Shown here piece after piece: positions 17,100 to 27,046 of a DNA stretch of 64,000 bases. Under the pieces are notes generated by a model, which ran no database searches, was not told the DNA's origin, and was given only the letters and a program-made list of their open reading frames with translations. Made by a program: the position numbers and the translations under genes. Source of the stretch: Pseudanabaena sp. M53BS1SP1A06MG (GTDB taxonomy: Bacteria > Cyanobacteriota > Cyanobacteriia > Pseudanabaenales > Pseudanabaenaceae); the NCBI GenBank assembly GCA_020404105.1, contig JADBWH010000002.1, positions 1-64,000 on the forward strand, read 5' to 3'. Every line of letters starts with the position of its first letter. The first letter of the stretch is position 1.

Positions 17100-20000
17100 A
17101 TGATGACACTTATGAATGGTGACCTACCAACTTACCCAGAAAGCCATCGTGGCAAATCTTCTAAAAAAGTTACTACCAAAAAATCATCATCAAAAAAAAA
17201 TATTCACGAGTCTTTAGGATTACATCAAGCAATTTTGGATAGCGCAAACTGTTCAATTATTGCCACAACCGTAGATGGGGTAATTAGTGTTTTTAACAAA
17301 ACAGCGGAGAATTGGTTGGGATATTCCGCTTCGGAAATAGTCGGTAAGTTTACCCCTGAGTGTTTTCATGATCTGAAAGAAATCAAACAAAAGGCGATCG
17401 CATTGTCTGAAGAACTAGGAGTTCCTATTAACGCAGATTTTGAAGTACTTGTAGCTAAGGCAAAACTAGGAAAAATCGATGAAGGGGACTGGACATATAT
17501 TCGTAAAGATGGCTCAAGGTTTCCTGTAACCCTTGCTATCTCTGTATTGCGTGATGGAGACAATGAAATTACTGGATTCCTCGTCATTGCCAATGATATT
17601 ACCAAACAGAAGCAATCTGAGCAAAAACTCCAAAAGATATTACATGAATTAGCATTTCAGAAATTTGCCCTTGATCAAGTGGCAATGATTGTTGTGACCG
17701 ATCTAAATGGAAATATTACCTATGTCAATAGCAGATTTTGTGAAATATCTGGATATACTGAAGCAGAGCTATTAGGTCAAAACTATCGACTAATTAATTC
17801 TCGATATCATTCCCAAGAATTTTTTACTGATTTATGGGATATGGTCGCCATTGGCAAGGTTTGGCGTGGCGAAATTCGGAATCAAGCTAAAAACGGCAAT
17901 TATTATTGGACTGACAGTACTATCATCCCTTTGCAGGATGAACATGGTAAACCTACTCAATACTTCGCAATTCTCTTTGATATTAGTAATCGTAAACACA
18001 TTGAAGAAATCTTGCGCTTAAGGGAACGGGCGATTGCTGCATGCCACGATGGAATTGTGATTACAGACTGTCGTATGCCTAACAATCCCATTGTTTTTGT
18101 CAATCTAGCCTTTGAAAAAATCACTGGCTATTCTGCTAGTGATGTAATGGGAAAGAATTGTCGTTTTTTACAGGGTGATGATGTTTTTCAACCTGAAAAA
18201 GAGATAATCCGCAAAGCAGTTGCTGCGGGAAATCCTTGTAAGGTCGTGATAAGAAATTATCGCAAAGATGGCACATTATTTTGGAATGAACTCAGTATTT
18301 CTCCCATCTTTGATGAACATGGTAAACTAACGCATTTTATTGGTATTCAGACAGATATCACTGAACGCAAAGAAGATAAGAAAGATTTAAAGAGGCAAAT
18401 GCGCCTTACCACTTTATTTAATCGCATTACCAATGAAATACATCAGAGTCTAGATGTTAACAATATTTTCCGAACTGCGGCTCACCAGATCCAGGTAGCT
18501 TTTCATGCAAGTCGTTGTCTCATCTATCGATTGGAATATCCATCAGTTAATCAGGAGCAAACACAATTCTCTCAACCAAACATCTCTCTCATGTCGGAAC
18601 AGTTATCCGAAAGTGCTTTTTCAGTTAAAGATCTTGAAATACCTCTATTAAATAGTACTTTTGGTCAAAAGATCGCTAGCCAAGATCATGCGATCGCGAT
18701 TACTAATGTTTACACCGAACCTGAGTTAGATGAATTTGGCGATTTATTTTATCGGATGCATTTGCGATCTCTATTAACCATCCGCACATCATCCCACGGA
18801 TTAACCAATGGGATTATTATCTTGCACTATTGTAATAGTTTTCATGAATGGACAATCGAGGAAAAGAAATTACTAGAATTAGTAGCAAATCAAGTTAGCA
18901 TTGCTCTATCTCATGCTCATACGCTAATGCAGGAAACTCGTCAAAAGCAACAATTAATTAAGCAAAATACTGAATTAGAAGAAGCAAAAATCATTGCTGA
19001 AGCTGCTAATCGTTCTAAAAGCGAATTTTTAGCAACAATGAGCCATGAAATTCGGACTCCGATGAATGCAGTGATCGGTATAACAGGTGTTTTACTCGAT
19101 ACCAACTTAAATAAGGAACAGCGAGAATTTGTGGAAATTGTCAAGAATGTGGGCAACACTATGCTGACAATTATTAATGATATTTTGGACTTTTCTAAAA
19201 TTGAATCAGGGCATTTAGAATTAGAAGAAAAAAGCTTTGATTTACAGGTCTGTTTAGAAGATACTATTGAGTTGCTATCGGTAAAGGCTATAGAAAAAGG
19301 TATTAAGTTAGGTTATCTAATCCATCCTGATGTGGAACTTCTCGTAATTGGTGATATGACCAGATTGCGCCAAGTATTAGCTAATTTGATTGATAATGCG
19401 ATTAAATTTACAAGTCACGGTTCTGTTAATATTTCAGTCACCCAGTCGCCAGTCTCATATTATGAGCGCTGTGATCTCAGAAATCAACACGAGGAATCAC
19501 AGCTATTGCGGACAATCCAGTTTGCGGTCAAAGATACTGGTCTCGGTATTCCTAGCGATCGCTTACATCGACTTTTTCAACCCTTTAGCCAAGTAGATGC
19601 GTCAACAACCAGACAATATGGAGGTACTGGTCTCGGCTTAGCAATCAGCAAGCGCCTATGTGAACTCATGGGAGGCACAATGTGGATAGAAAGTCAGCAT
19701 CTAAAAGGTTCTACTTTCTACTTTACGATTACTGTCCCTGAAACAAGTTTTTCCTATTCACACAGTAACGATGATAGATCTTTTGTAACTAAATATCCAT
19801 TCACAGGCTCAACTATTGAGCATATTAATTATGAACGCTATCAGCAAAACTATTCTTTTGATCCGAGGATGGCAAGAAATCATCCATTACGAATTTTATT
19901 AGCCGAGGATAATGTGATCAATCAAAAGGTTACTATCCATATCTTACAGAGGATGGGCTATCGAGCTGATGTTGTGGCAAATGGATTAGAAGCCTTAGCT

Positions 20001-20627
20001 GCTCTCTGTCATCAAACCTATGATGTTGTCTTTATGGATATGCAAATGCCAGAAATGGATGGTTTAGAGGCAACTAGACAAATATATAAGAACTTACAAA
20101 CTGGAAATCTGATTTATAGACCGCGTATAGTAGCGATGACAGCAAATGCCATGCAAGGTGATCGCGAAGTTTGTTTAGCAGCAGGTATGGATGATTACCT
20201 AAGTAAACCAATTCAAAATGCTGAACTGGTAAGAGTTTTGCTAGAGTCTCAACCAGTTACGCCAAATATATCTACGCCATTATCGATTAACATTGGGACT
20301 CTGATTGAAACTGCTAACGATATTGGTGGTGAAGATTCGTCCTTTTTGAGTGAACTAATCGATAGTTATCTGGATAATTCGCGATCACTCCTTCAAGAGT
20401 TATATACTAGCTTTGCACAGCAAAATTTTGATTTGATGTTGCGTACAGTCCACACCTTAAAATCTAGTAGCGGTATGATTGGTGCAGAGGATTTATCAGA
20501 ACTATGTCGGGATCTCGAGATAAATCTAAGTAATCAAAACCATAAAGGTTTAGATATCAAAATCAATAAGATAGCTGACGAGTACGCAAGGGTTAAGACT
20601 GAGTTAGAACATAAAAAATACAATTAA
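17100..20627 (+). CDS. LOV/PAS/GAF hybrid histidine kinase with REC and HPt
   Basis: This 1175-aa cytoplasmic sensor has no transmembrane helices. Order: PAS1 (about 40-175), PAS2 (about 185-300), a LOV-type PAS3 (about 312-425), GAF (about 445-610), a coiled linker, HisKA with His649 in SHEIRTP, HATPase (about 760-880, DTGLGIP and GGTGLGL), receiver with Asp980 in FMDMQMP, and HPt with His1118 in HTLKSSS. PAS3 carries the flavin-adduct motif GKNCRFLQG (Cys354) plus NYRKDG, FWNELS and FIGIQTD, the residues that contact FMN in LOV photoreceptors; I infer blue-light sensing. The GAF lacks an obvious bilin-attachment Cys-His. The REC-GGDEF gene starts 46 bp downstream and is the likely phosphorelay output. 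Confidence 0.92.
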   Translation: MMTLMNGDLPTYPESHRGKSSKKVTTKKSSSKKNIHESLGLHQAILDSANCSIIATTVDGVISVFNKTAENWLGYSASEIVGKFTPECFHDLKEIKQKAIALSEELGVPINADFEVLVAKAKLGKIDEGDWTYIRKDGSRFPVTLAISVLRDGDNEITGFLVIANDITKQKQSEQKLQKILHELAFQKFALDQVAMIVVTDLNGNITYVNSRFCEISGYTEAELLGQNYRLINSRYHSQEFFTDLWDMVAIGKVWRGEIRNQAKNGNYYWTDSTIIPLQDEHGKPTQYFAILFDISNRKHIEEILRLRERAIAACHDGIVITDCRMPNNPIVFVNLAFEKITGYSASDVMGKNCRFLQGDDVFQPEKEIIRKAVAAGNPCKVVIRNYRKDGTLFWNELSISPIFDEHGKLTHFIGIQTDITERKEDKKDLKRQMRLTTLFNRITNEIHQSLDVNNIFRTAAHQIQVAFHASRCLIYRLEYPSVNQEQTQFSQPNISLMSEQLSESAFSVKDLEIPLLNSTFGQKIASQDHAIAITNVYTEPELDEFGDLFYRMHLRSLLTIRTSSHGLTNGIIILHYCNSFHEWTIEEKKLLELVANQVSIALSHAHTLMQETRQKQQLIKQNTELEEAKIIAEAANRSKSEFLATMSHEIRTPMNAVIGITGVLLDTNLNKEQREFVEIVKNVGNTMLTIINDILDFSKIESGHLELEEKSFDLQVCLEDTIELLSVKAIEKGIKLGYLIHPDVELLVIGDMTRLRQVLANLIDNAIKFTSHGSVNISVTQSPVSYYERCDLRNQHEESQLLRTIQFAVKDTGLGIPSDRLHRLFQPFSQVDASTTRQYGGTGLGLAISKRLCELMGGTMWIESQHLKGSTFYFTITVPETSFSYSHSNDDRSFVTKYPFTGSTIEHINYERYQQNYSFDPRMARNHPLRILLAEDNVINQKVTIHILQRMGYRADVVANGLEALAALCHQTYDVVFMDMQMPEMDGLEATRQIYKNLQTGNLIYRPRIVAMTANAMQGDREVCLAAGMDDYLSKPIQNAELVRVLLESQPVTPNISTPLSINIGTLIETANDIGGEDSSFLSELIDSYLDNSRSLLQELYTSFAQQNFDLMLRTVHTLKSSSGMIGAEDLSELCRDLEINLSNQNHKGLDIKINKIADEYARVKTELEHKKYN

Positions 20628-20673
20628 TGCAAATCTTACTGCCTAGTTTTGTCCAATATCGTGTAGTTATGTA

Positions 20674-21702
20674 ATGACAACCGAAGATCGCGATAACAAT
20701 AAGCATCCTCCTCAAGAAGAAATTATTTCTGAGATAACAGCATCCGAACCCGCGCTAATTTTAATTGTGGATGATGATATATTTATGCGGAAAATTTTGG
20801 TGCGTTATTTGGAGCGCGAAAACTATCGAGTTGTTGAAGCAGCCAATGGATTAGAAGCATTGAAACTTTTCCAAGAGTATCAACCAGATTTGATATTGCT
20901 AGATGCGGTGATGCCTGTATTGGATGGTTTTGAATGCTGTTTAAGGCTCCAAAAATTACCGCAGGGGGATCATACTCCTATTTTAATCATCACTGCACTT
21001 GAGAATCGTGAATCTGTTGATCGAGCCTATGAAGTGGGCGCTTCAGATTATGTGGCTAAACCAATTCATTGGGCAGTATTACGCCACAGGGTAAGGCGTT
21101 TACTTGAACAAGCAAATTTGCGCCAGAAATTAGAGTCCGCGAATCGACGTTTGGCTGTAGTTATCAAAGAACTTCAACGATTAGTCTCCATCGATGGCTT
21201 GACTCAGGTTGCCAATCGCCGATGTTTAGATGAATATCTAGAACAAGAATTTAAGCGTTCTTGTAGAGAAAAAATCCCTATCTCCTTAGTTTTATGTGAT
21301 ATCGATTTTTTCAAGAAATATAACGACAATTACGGACATCAAGAAGGGGATCTTTGTTTACAAGCTGTTGCTCAATCAATTAGCAAAGCTACTAACCGTC
21401 CTGCGGATTTAGTTGCTCGTTATGGGGGGGAAGAATTTGTGATTGTATTACCGAATACAGATCAAGAGGGCGGCATGAACATTGCTGTGAAGGCGACAGA
21501 ATTGGTGCGATCGCTCCAGATACCCCATGATTATTCTGAAGTTGCCCCCTATGTAACGATTAGTTGTGGCGTAGCAACACTGTTTCCCCATCAACATACT
21601 CAGGCAATCAATTTACTTCTTAAATCTGCTGATCGTGCTTTATATGTTGCCAAAGCAGAAGGACGCAATTGTGTACGTCAAAGTGACTTAGGAAATGATT
21701 GA
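20674..21702 (+). CDS. Response regulator diguanylate cyclase (REC-GGDEF)
   Basis: This 342-aa enzyme makes c-di-GMP from two GTP. The N-terminal receiver (about 28-145) has phosphoacceptor Asp77 in LLDAVMP, and its Lys lies in VAKPIHW. A coiled linker (about 148-175) leads to the GGDEF domain (about 178-335) with active-site GGEEF at 251-255. RPAD at 242-245 is a correctly spaced inhibitory RxxD site (five residues before GGEEF), so product inhibition is expected. No EAL domain. Location 46 bp behind the LOV hybrid kinase, same strand, suggests an operon in which the kinase HPt phosphorylates this receiver. Confidence 0.94.
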   Translation: MTTEDRDNNKHPPQEEIISEITASEPALILIVDDDIFMRKILVRYLERENYRVVEAANGLEALKLFQEYQPDLILLDAVMPVLDGFECCLRLQKLPQGDHTPILIITALENRESVDRAYEVGASDYVAKPIHWAVLRHRVRRLLEQANLRQKLESANRRLAVVIKELQRLVSIDGLTQVANRRCLDEYLEQEFKRSCREKIPISLVLCDIDFFKKYNDNYGHQEGDLCLQAVAQSISKATNRPADLVARYGGEEFVIVLPNTDQEGGMNIAVKATELVRSLQIPHDYSEVAPYVTISCGVATLFPHQHTQAINLLLKSADRALYVAKAEGRNCVRQSDLGND

Positions 21703-22112
21703 AAGCAGAAAATTATTCCTACCAAATCTTCTTTTACTTTTGCTTTAGTTATAGCGTCTCGTAAAATACTGATTAGTCTCCCCGTCTTTGGCAGAGAAAA
21801 AAGCCTTTAGATAGCACTGTTAGGACTTACGCATTGGGTAGATGTGATGCGGGCTTTGCCCGCATCACATCTACCCAATGCGTAATAAATTCGTTCGGTT
21901 TGCGTAAGTCCTAACTGTAAGGGATAGATAGAAGCCAATTAAAGTATCAACGCGAAGCAACCCAACTTTAATTTGAGGTTTATGTCCTAAGCAGCTTTTG
22001 CAATGCTATAACTGAATTGCTTGGAAAACTCTACAATGCCTTAACTTTGCTTGCAACTCATGGTAAGTTCATAATTCAAATAAATACTCAATTTAGATGT
22101 TGAACCAAATCT
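21703..22112. other. Intergenic region, 410 bp
   Basis: It holds a complete family C element (21819-21915). The remaining bases up to cobH should hold its promoter. No reading frame was recognised. Confidence 0.6.
21819..21915. repeat. Family C MITE-like element, copy 2
   Basis: Terminal inverted repeats GTTAGGACTTACGCA and TGCGTAAGTCCTAAC enclose a hairpin with 24-bp perfect arms (21831-21854 and 21858-21881) and a TTT loop. The same termini bound unrelated interior sequence at 28140-28290, and single termini occur at 3991, 7218 and 16711. Confidence 0.85.
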
Positions 22113-22736
22113 ATGGAATGGCATATTACTGATGCACAAAGCTTAGCAATCATTGATCAAGAAATTGGTGAACACTCACTATCACCATCCGAATATGAGA
22201 TTGTGCGCCAAGTAATTTATGCCACAGCAGATTTTGAGTATAAACATCTTGTAAGGTTTTCCGAGCAGGCTTTGCAAGCGGGAGCCTCAGCTCTAGCAGC
22301 CCGTACTACCATTGTTGTCGATGTTCCTACTGTGCATGCGGCTATCTTTCCCAAGGTCTGCGATACCTTTGCCAATCCGATTTATTGTGGTGTTGATGCG
22401 ATCACTCGTCCGCAAAAAGGTAAAACTCAAGCTGCTTGGGGAATCGAGACCTTAGCAAAGCGCTATCCTGAAGCCATATTTGTGATTGGGGAATCGCAGT
22501 CTGCATTGACAACTCTAGTAGATTTGATCGAAGTTGAAGAAGTGAAGCCTGCTTTAGTGATTGGTGCACCTGCTGGCTTTATTGACAATGATGTGATTAA
22601 GTCACGGCTCAATGATTCACAAATCCCCCATATTCGGGTCGATGGGCGTAAGGGGAATGCAATCGCAGCCTCTGCCATATTTAATGCATTGGTGAGCTTA
22701 GCATGGCAAGCTTATGGCACCTATGTAGGATACTGA
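22113..22736 (+). CDS. cobH: Precorrin-8X methylmutase
   Basis: This 207-aa enzyme of cobalamin biosynthesis moves the C11 methyl to C12 of precorrin-8X to give hydrogenobyrinate (or the cobalt-containing equivalent when called CbiC). Family features: an N-terminal helix with SLAIIDQEIGEH, RQVIYATADFEY with the active-site His in KHLV, VDVPTVHAAI, and the C-terminal GAPAGFIDNDVIKSRL and RKGNAIAASA blocks. Length matches the family. It stands alone here. Confidence 0.95.
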   Translation: MEWHITDAQSLAIIDQEIGEHSLSPSEYEIVRQVIYATADFEYKHLVRFSEQALQAGASALAARTTIVVDVPTVHAAIFPKVCDTFANPIYCGVDAITRPQKGKTQAAWGIETLAKRYPEAIFVIGESQSALTTLVDLIEVEEVKPALVIGAPAGFIDNDVIKSRLNDSQIPHIRVDGRKGNAIAASAIFNALVSLAWQAYGTYVGY

Positions 22737-22853
22737 GCACATCCGCAAGGGGCGTAATTACTCAAATCACTGTAGTAAGTGCATCCTTAAGAGTCATACT
22801 CAAATCGCTGTAAAATGTCATGATGTTAGGACTTATGAGGATTTTGGAGACCC

Positions 22854-23651
22854 ATGAACTTTAGCCTGAGCCTTAGTCTAAGTTTAGGTCGCATTTGGGC
22901 GATCGCTACCAATGTTTTTCGCGAAACAGTGCGTGAGCAGGTGCTTTATCTGTCCTTGCTATACACCTTAATTGTGGTATCAGCAATGATGTTGTTGCCA
23001 GAGTTTTCCTATGACTCCTCGGCAAAAATGATTGTCGATACGGGTATTGCCGCGATCGAGGTGGTGAGCTTAATTGTGGCGGTTTTGGTTGGGACAAATC
23101 TGATCAATAAAGAAATCGATAAGCGAACCATTTTTATTCTCATTGCGAAACCAATGCATCGCGCTGAGTTTGTCCTTGGTAAGCATCTAGGATTGACAGC
23201 CGTAGTCGGTGCGCTCGTATCAATTATGAGCATCATTTTTATTATCTTGATGGCTATCAAACAAATTGCGATTCCGATTTCTGCAATTCTCACAGCAAAC
23301 TTTTTCATCTTTTGGCAGATTATGCTGTTGGGGGCGATCGCTATTTTCTTTGGCACATTTACGGGTTCTCTCATTGCCTCTTTGCTTACCCTTGCAGCTT
23401 ATTTGATTGGCAACTTTAGCCGTGACTTACTGCTTTTAGGGGAAATCTCGAAAAATCCTAGTTTACAATCAGTAACTCGTACTTTCTATATGATTTTGCC
23501 TGATTTATCCCGTGCTAACCTCAAGAATGAAGCAGTATATAATATCCTGCCAAGCTTAGCCGATATGTTCAGCAATGGTGTGTATATCCTGAGTTATGCG
23601 TTATTAACTCTCGCGCTCTCTATTCTCATTTTTGCCCGTCGTCAGTTTTAA
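22854..23651 (+). CDS. ABC-2 type transporter permease subunit
   Basis: This 265-aa protein has six predicted transmembrane helices. Start: RIWAIATNVFRETVREQVLYL, helix 1 LYTLIVVSAMMLL, then NKEIDKRTIFILIAKPMHR, the block typical of ABC-2/NosY-type permeases, in which the coupling helix precedes the membrane bundle. GGAG lies at a good distance from the ATG at 22854. The ATPase partner is not adjacent. Substrate unknown. Confidence 0.85.
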   Translation: MNFSLSLSLSLGRIWAIATNVFRETVREQVLYLSLLYTLIVVSAMMLLPEFSYDSSAKMIVDTGIAAIEVVSLIVAVLVGTNLINKEIDKRTIFILIAKPMHRAEFVLGKHLGLTAVVGALVSIMSIIFIILMAIKQIAIPISAILTANFFIFWQIMLLGAIAIFFGTFTGSLIASLLTLAAYLIGNFSRDLLLLGEISKNPSLQSVTRTFYMILPDLSRANLKNEAVYNILPSLADMFSNGVYILSYALLTLALSILIFARRQF

Positions 23652-23660
23652 ATTACCTAG

Positions 23661-23683
23661 GTTCTTCGCCAAAGGCGAAGAAC
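23661..23683. terminator. Short hairpin after ABC-2 permease gene
   Basis: GTTCTTCGCC AAA GGCGAAGAAC is a perfect 10-bp stem 9 bp after the stop codon. There is no T-run, so termination is possible but not certain; moaB begins 40 bp later on the same strand. Confidence 0.55.
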
Positions 23684-23723
23684 TCGCCCCCCAATTATTA
23701 GATAGATATTAATTCCCAAAATT

Positions 23724-24239
23724 ATGAAACCTTCTCAAAACCCATGCCCCGATCCCCCGTCTTATCAAGTTCGTTTTGCAGTGATCACAGTTAGCGACAC
23801 CCGCACACCTGAAACCGACAAAAGCGGCAACTTTATCAAACAGTCCATGATTAATGCAGGGCATTTGCTAGAACACTACACGCTTGTCAAGGATGAACCT
23901 GATGAGATTCGATCGCAAATGCACCAGTTGGCAGCAATCTTTGATTTGGATGCAATTATTCTCAATGGCGGAACGGGAATTGCGCCAAGAGATACGACCT
24001 ATGATGCGATCGCGGCTTTGCTCGAAAAGACCTTGCCTGGGTTTGGGGAGATGTTTCGGTATCTGAGTTGGCAGGAAGTAGGCTCAAGGGCGATCGCCTC
24101 ACGGGCTGAAGCTGGGATTTATCAAGGCAAATTAGTATTTTCGCTTCCTGGGTCGAGTAATGCAGTGAAACTAGCGATCGAACAACTTATTTTGCCAGAG
24201 ATTATCCATTTAGTGCGCCAGCTAAAAGGATTACATTAA
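23724..24239 (+). CDS. moaB: Molybdenum cofactor biosynthesis protein MoaB/Mog
   Basis: This 171-aa protein has the MoCF-binding fold: FAVITVSDTRTPETDKSG, ILNGGTGIAPRDTT with the adenylylation loop, GFGEMFRYLSWQEVGSRA, and SLPGSSNAVKLA. These proteins adenylate molybdopterin or assist its insertion. It faces, convergently and 5 bp apart, a MOSC-domain gene, which fits a molybdenum-linked neighbourhood. Confidence 0.92.
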   Translation: MKPSQNPCPDPPSYQVRFAVITVSDTRTPETDKSGNFIKQSMINAGHLLEHYTLVKDEPDEIRSQMHQLAAIFDLDAIILNGGTGIAPRDTTYDAIAALLEKTLPGFGEMFRYLSWQEVGSRAIASRAEAGIYQGKLVFSLPGSSNAVKLAIEQLILPEIIHLVRQLKGLH

Positions 24240-24244
24240 GTCTT

Positions 24245-25051
24245 TTAGAAACGCTGCTTCTTAGCACTTCTAAAAGATACAGCATCACCTAATCGCAAAA
24301 CTTTTCCCGCTTCGGCTAGGGGAATTCGTGTATTTAAGGCAAAACGATAGAAATGATTGAAGCGCGATCGCTCCACATTGTCTGGCAAACTCGATTCTCT
24401 TTGACTAGTAAAATTCTTTTGAAATTCAGGATAAACTAAGCCAGAGAAGGGATCGCGGGTAGGGACGGAGCATCGTTGACAGGGATTTATGCCGAGAAAC
24501 TGGACATCACCAATTGTAAAGGGAACAGTTTCTCCAGACTTGGCAAATAGCTGATCTTCCCAAAAAGCTTCCGTATCTGCAATTTCCAAATTAGTGCGGA
24601 ATCGCCGACGAATCTGTTCGAGGTCAATTTGGGAATGCTCATACCAGCTCTGAACTGTTTTTAGAGAGGCTTCTGAGACAACCGTAGCTCCCCATGCGTC
24701 AGGATCATCGGGAAATCCATTGGTCACGTTTTGTCGCAGTTCTACGGGTTTACCAAAAAAAATACTGAACCAATTAACTAAGGATGCTCTTTCTTTATCT
24801 AAATGGAAAGTACATACTTCACTCTGATTTTGGATGTGCAAACTCACCATCCGATTATCTAAGTCGTAACTTGCCCTAATTAAATGAATTTTGGAGTTAC
24901 GCTTGCCGTTAACATAATGTCCATTTTGATCAAATATGGCAAACTCGCGATCACCTGTTAATGATCCACCCGATGTAATAGTGACTTCATCTAAAGAGAT
25001 CGGATCAAGAGATTTGATAGGAAAAACTAGAATTCTGCTGAGAATTGCCAT
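24245..25051 (-). CDS. MOSC-domain protein
   Basis: This 268-aa protein has an N-terminal MOSC beta-barrel (ILVFPIKSLDPISLDEV, residues 6-22, then LTGDREFAIFDQ) and a C-terminal MOSC domain with RFRTNLEI, the conserved Cys block INPCQRCSVPTRD and TRIP. MOSC proteins bind the Mo cofactor or transfer sulfur to it, as in YcbX or mARC. The conserved Cys in NPCQRC is the likely Mo ligand. Its stop lies 5 bp from that of moaB. Confidence 0.9.
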   Translation of the reverse strand: MAILSRILVFPIKSLDPISLDEVTITSGGSLTGDREFAIFDQNGHYVNGKRNSKIHLIRASYDLDNRMVSLHIQNQSEVCTFHLDKERASLVNWFSIFFGKPVELRQNVTNGFPDDPDAWGATVVSEASLKTVQSWYEHSQIDLEQIRRRFRTNLEIADTEAFWEDQLFAKSGETVPFTIGDVQFLGINPCQRCSVPTRDPFSGLVYPEFQKNFTSQRESSLPDNVERSRFNHFYRFALNTRIPLAEAGKVLRLGDAVSFRSAKKQRF

Positions 25052-25482
25052 AAAATGCCAAAAACTAGATATTTTTTAGGAAATTTAGCGAATCCTTAAA
25101 CATCTCATTCAGAATAAATAGTTCAGTCCTTGCGGCTAAGGTGCGGTTATACACCAATCAAGCGCAACCCGTTTTCCTTTTCAGCAAGGCTACTTTCTCT
25201 GGATTCCTATAGAATCAGTACTTGAAAGTTTTTTGTGTCATATTCACATTATAGTATCTATTCTGTGAAGTAATATAGTCAATATAAAGCCGTCATAGAA
25301 GAATGGGGATGGCTAATTAAATTTTTCGATGAAATGCTGCCTGAAGCCTGATAATAATAAAGCTAAAGGTATTTTTGGTTTAACTAAAATTTCATTTCTA
25401 GGGTAACCAAAATCTAGCTTTGTGTTGAGTCCCAAGCAATATATCTAAAGCGCAGAACAGCTAAGAATAGAAAAAATTAAGC
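25052..25482. other. Intergenic region, 431 bp
   Basis: It lies between divergent genes (MOSC and murF). It contains AT-rich promoter-like sequence but no repeat-family element. A 24-codon open stretch ending ...WGWLIKFFDEMLPEA (about 25287-25352) has no recognisable homology. I see nothing else. Confidence 0.5.
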
Positions 25483-26868
25483 ATGACCCGTATTTGTACG
25501 ATTAGCAAAGCGATCTCAATTACATCAGCAACAGTAGCTAATATTGATGAAACCGCACAAAAAAATATCGAGATATTCGGCATTGTTTCTGATAGTCGCA
25601 AACTCAAAACTGGTGAATTATTTGTCGCATTAACGGGCGAAAATTTTGATGGTCATGGATTTGTGGCAGCCGCGATCGCACAGGGGGCAGTTGCTGCAAT
25701 AGTTAGTCACGAATGGGCAAAGTCGGAAGCTGCCAAAGGCTTGCCTGTACTTGCAGTTAGGAATACACTTACTGCTTATCAAGATTTAGCAAGATGGTGG
25801 CGAACACAATTTCAGCAACCAGTAATTTCTGTAACAGGCTCCGTTGGCAAAACCACAACTAAGGAAATTATTGCCAGTATGTTGGCTTGCTATGTCTCAC
25901 CACATAAGCAAGTCCACAAAAGTCAAGCCAACCATAACAATGACATTGGTGTTGCTCAAACCCTATTGGCGATCGCTCCTGAGCAGCATGATTTTGTGGT
26001 TGTCGAAATGGGAATGCGCGGTTTAGGAGAAATTGAACGCCTAGCCCGCACTGCTTTACCGACTGTGAGTGTTATTACCAATGTCGGTACAGCCCATATC
26101 GGTAGATTAGGCTCACGGGAGGCGATCGCACAGGCTAAATGTGAACTTCTTGCGGAAACTCCTACCGATGGCACAGCTATATTAAATGCCAGCAATCCCC
26201 TCTTGCTAGAAATGGCAAGTAAAGTTTGGCAAGGCAAGACAATTACCTATGGTCTCGGTGTGGGTGATATCAATGGGGAACTGATCGGCGATCGCTTGCA
26301 GGTGGGAAATTTAACATGGGATCTCCCTCTACCTGGTCGTCACAATGCCTTAAATTTTCTTGCAGGATTAGCAGTACTCAAAGCTCTAAATCTTGATTGG
26401 CAACAAACAACTCAAGGAATTGGTAAGCTTGATTTACCATTTGGTCGAGCCCAGCTATATCAACTCCCCCATGATGTCGTGATTTTGGATGAGACCTATA
26501 ATGCCTCTCCCGAAGGAATGTTGGCAGCACTGCGACAATTGTCAGATATGCCAGCAAAACGGCATTGGGTAGTACTTGGCACGATGAAGGAATTAGGCGA
26601 GATGTCTACACAACTCCATCGCCAAGTTGGACAGTCAATTAGTAATTTGGGAATAGAAGGGGCAATTGTTTTAGCTGATGGCGAAGCGGATGCAATTCTT
26701 GCTGGGGCGAATGGTTCGCTAGAATACGCGATCGCCTGTCATTCCTATGAGGATATTACTCAAACTCTATTGCAAAAAGTCAAAAGTGGTGATCGAATTC
26801 TGTTTAAAGCTTCACGATCAGTCGGAATGGATCGAGTTGTAGAAGCATTTCGCAAAAATTGGCAATAA
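25483..26868 (+). CDS. murF: UDP-N-acetylmuramoyl-tripeptide--D-alanyl-D-alanine ligase
   Basis: This 461-aa cytoplasmic ligase adds D-Ala-D-Ala to UDP-MurNAc-tripeptide in peptidoglycan synthesis. Mur ligase N-terminal domain: GIVSDSRKLKTGELFVAL, residues about 44-62. Central ATPase: P-loop GSVGKTTTKE, NHNNDIGV, VVEMGMRG, and NVGTAHIGRLGS. C-terminal domain: DETYNASPEGMLAAL and KRHWVVLGTMKELGE. The tripeptide ligase pattern with ETYNA(S/N)P is MurF rather than MurE. It is transcribed alone; a family A repeat follows. Confidence 0.96.
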   Translation: MTRICTISKAISITSATVANIDETAQKNIEIFGIVSDSRKLKTGELFVALTGENFDGHGFVAAAIAQGAVAAIVSHEWAKSEAAKGLPVLAVRNTLTAYQDLARWWRTQFQQPVISVTGSVGKTTTKEIIASMLACYVSPHKQVHKSQANHNNDIGVAQTLLAIAPEQHDFVVVEMGMRGLGEIERLARTALPTVSVITNVGTAHIGRLGSREAIAQAKCELLAETPTDGTAILNASNPLLLEMASKVWQGKTITYGLGVGDINGELIGDRLQVGNLTWDLPLPGRHNALNFLAGLAVLKALNLDWQQTTQGIGKLDLPFGRAQLYQLPHDVVILDETYNASPEGMLAALRQLSDMPAKRHWVVLGTMKELGEMSTQLHRQVGQSISNLGIEGAIVLADGEADAILAGANGSLEYAIACHSYEDITQTLLQKVKSGDRILFKASRSVGMDRVVEAFRKNWQ

Positions 26869-26880
26869 AAACAATCAGTT

Positions 26881-26982
26881 AAGTAGCTAGACATAAGTAA
26901 ACTAAAAACAGAGAAGTTTGTTCCGCCCGCTACGCGGGCGGAACAAACTCTAGTTATAGGTTTTAATTAAGTTGAGCTACTT
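26881..26982. repeat. Family A MITE-like element, copy 1
   Basis: The element runs from AAGTAGCTAGACATAAGTAA to TTAAGTTGAGCTACTT, with a central hairpin GTTTGTTCCGCCCGC TAC GCGGGCGGAACAAAC. Here the symmetry extends outward on both sides (ACAATCAGT before, ACTGATTGT after, 26871-26992). Other copies are at 45815, 55951 and 61337. Confidence 0.9.
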
Positions 26983-27046
26983 GACTGATTGTTTCATCAA
27001 GTGATTCTATAGGAAAATCCCGCAAAGGTATTGCTTAGCAATGCTT

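Noticed and set aside
25287..25352. Short frame ending WGWLIKFFDEMLPEA
   Set aside because: Only 24 codons, no start or ribosome site, no recognisable homology.
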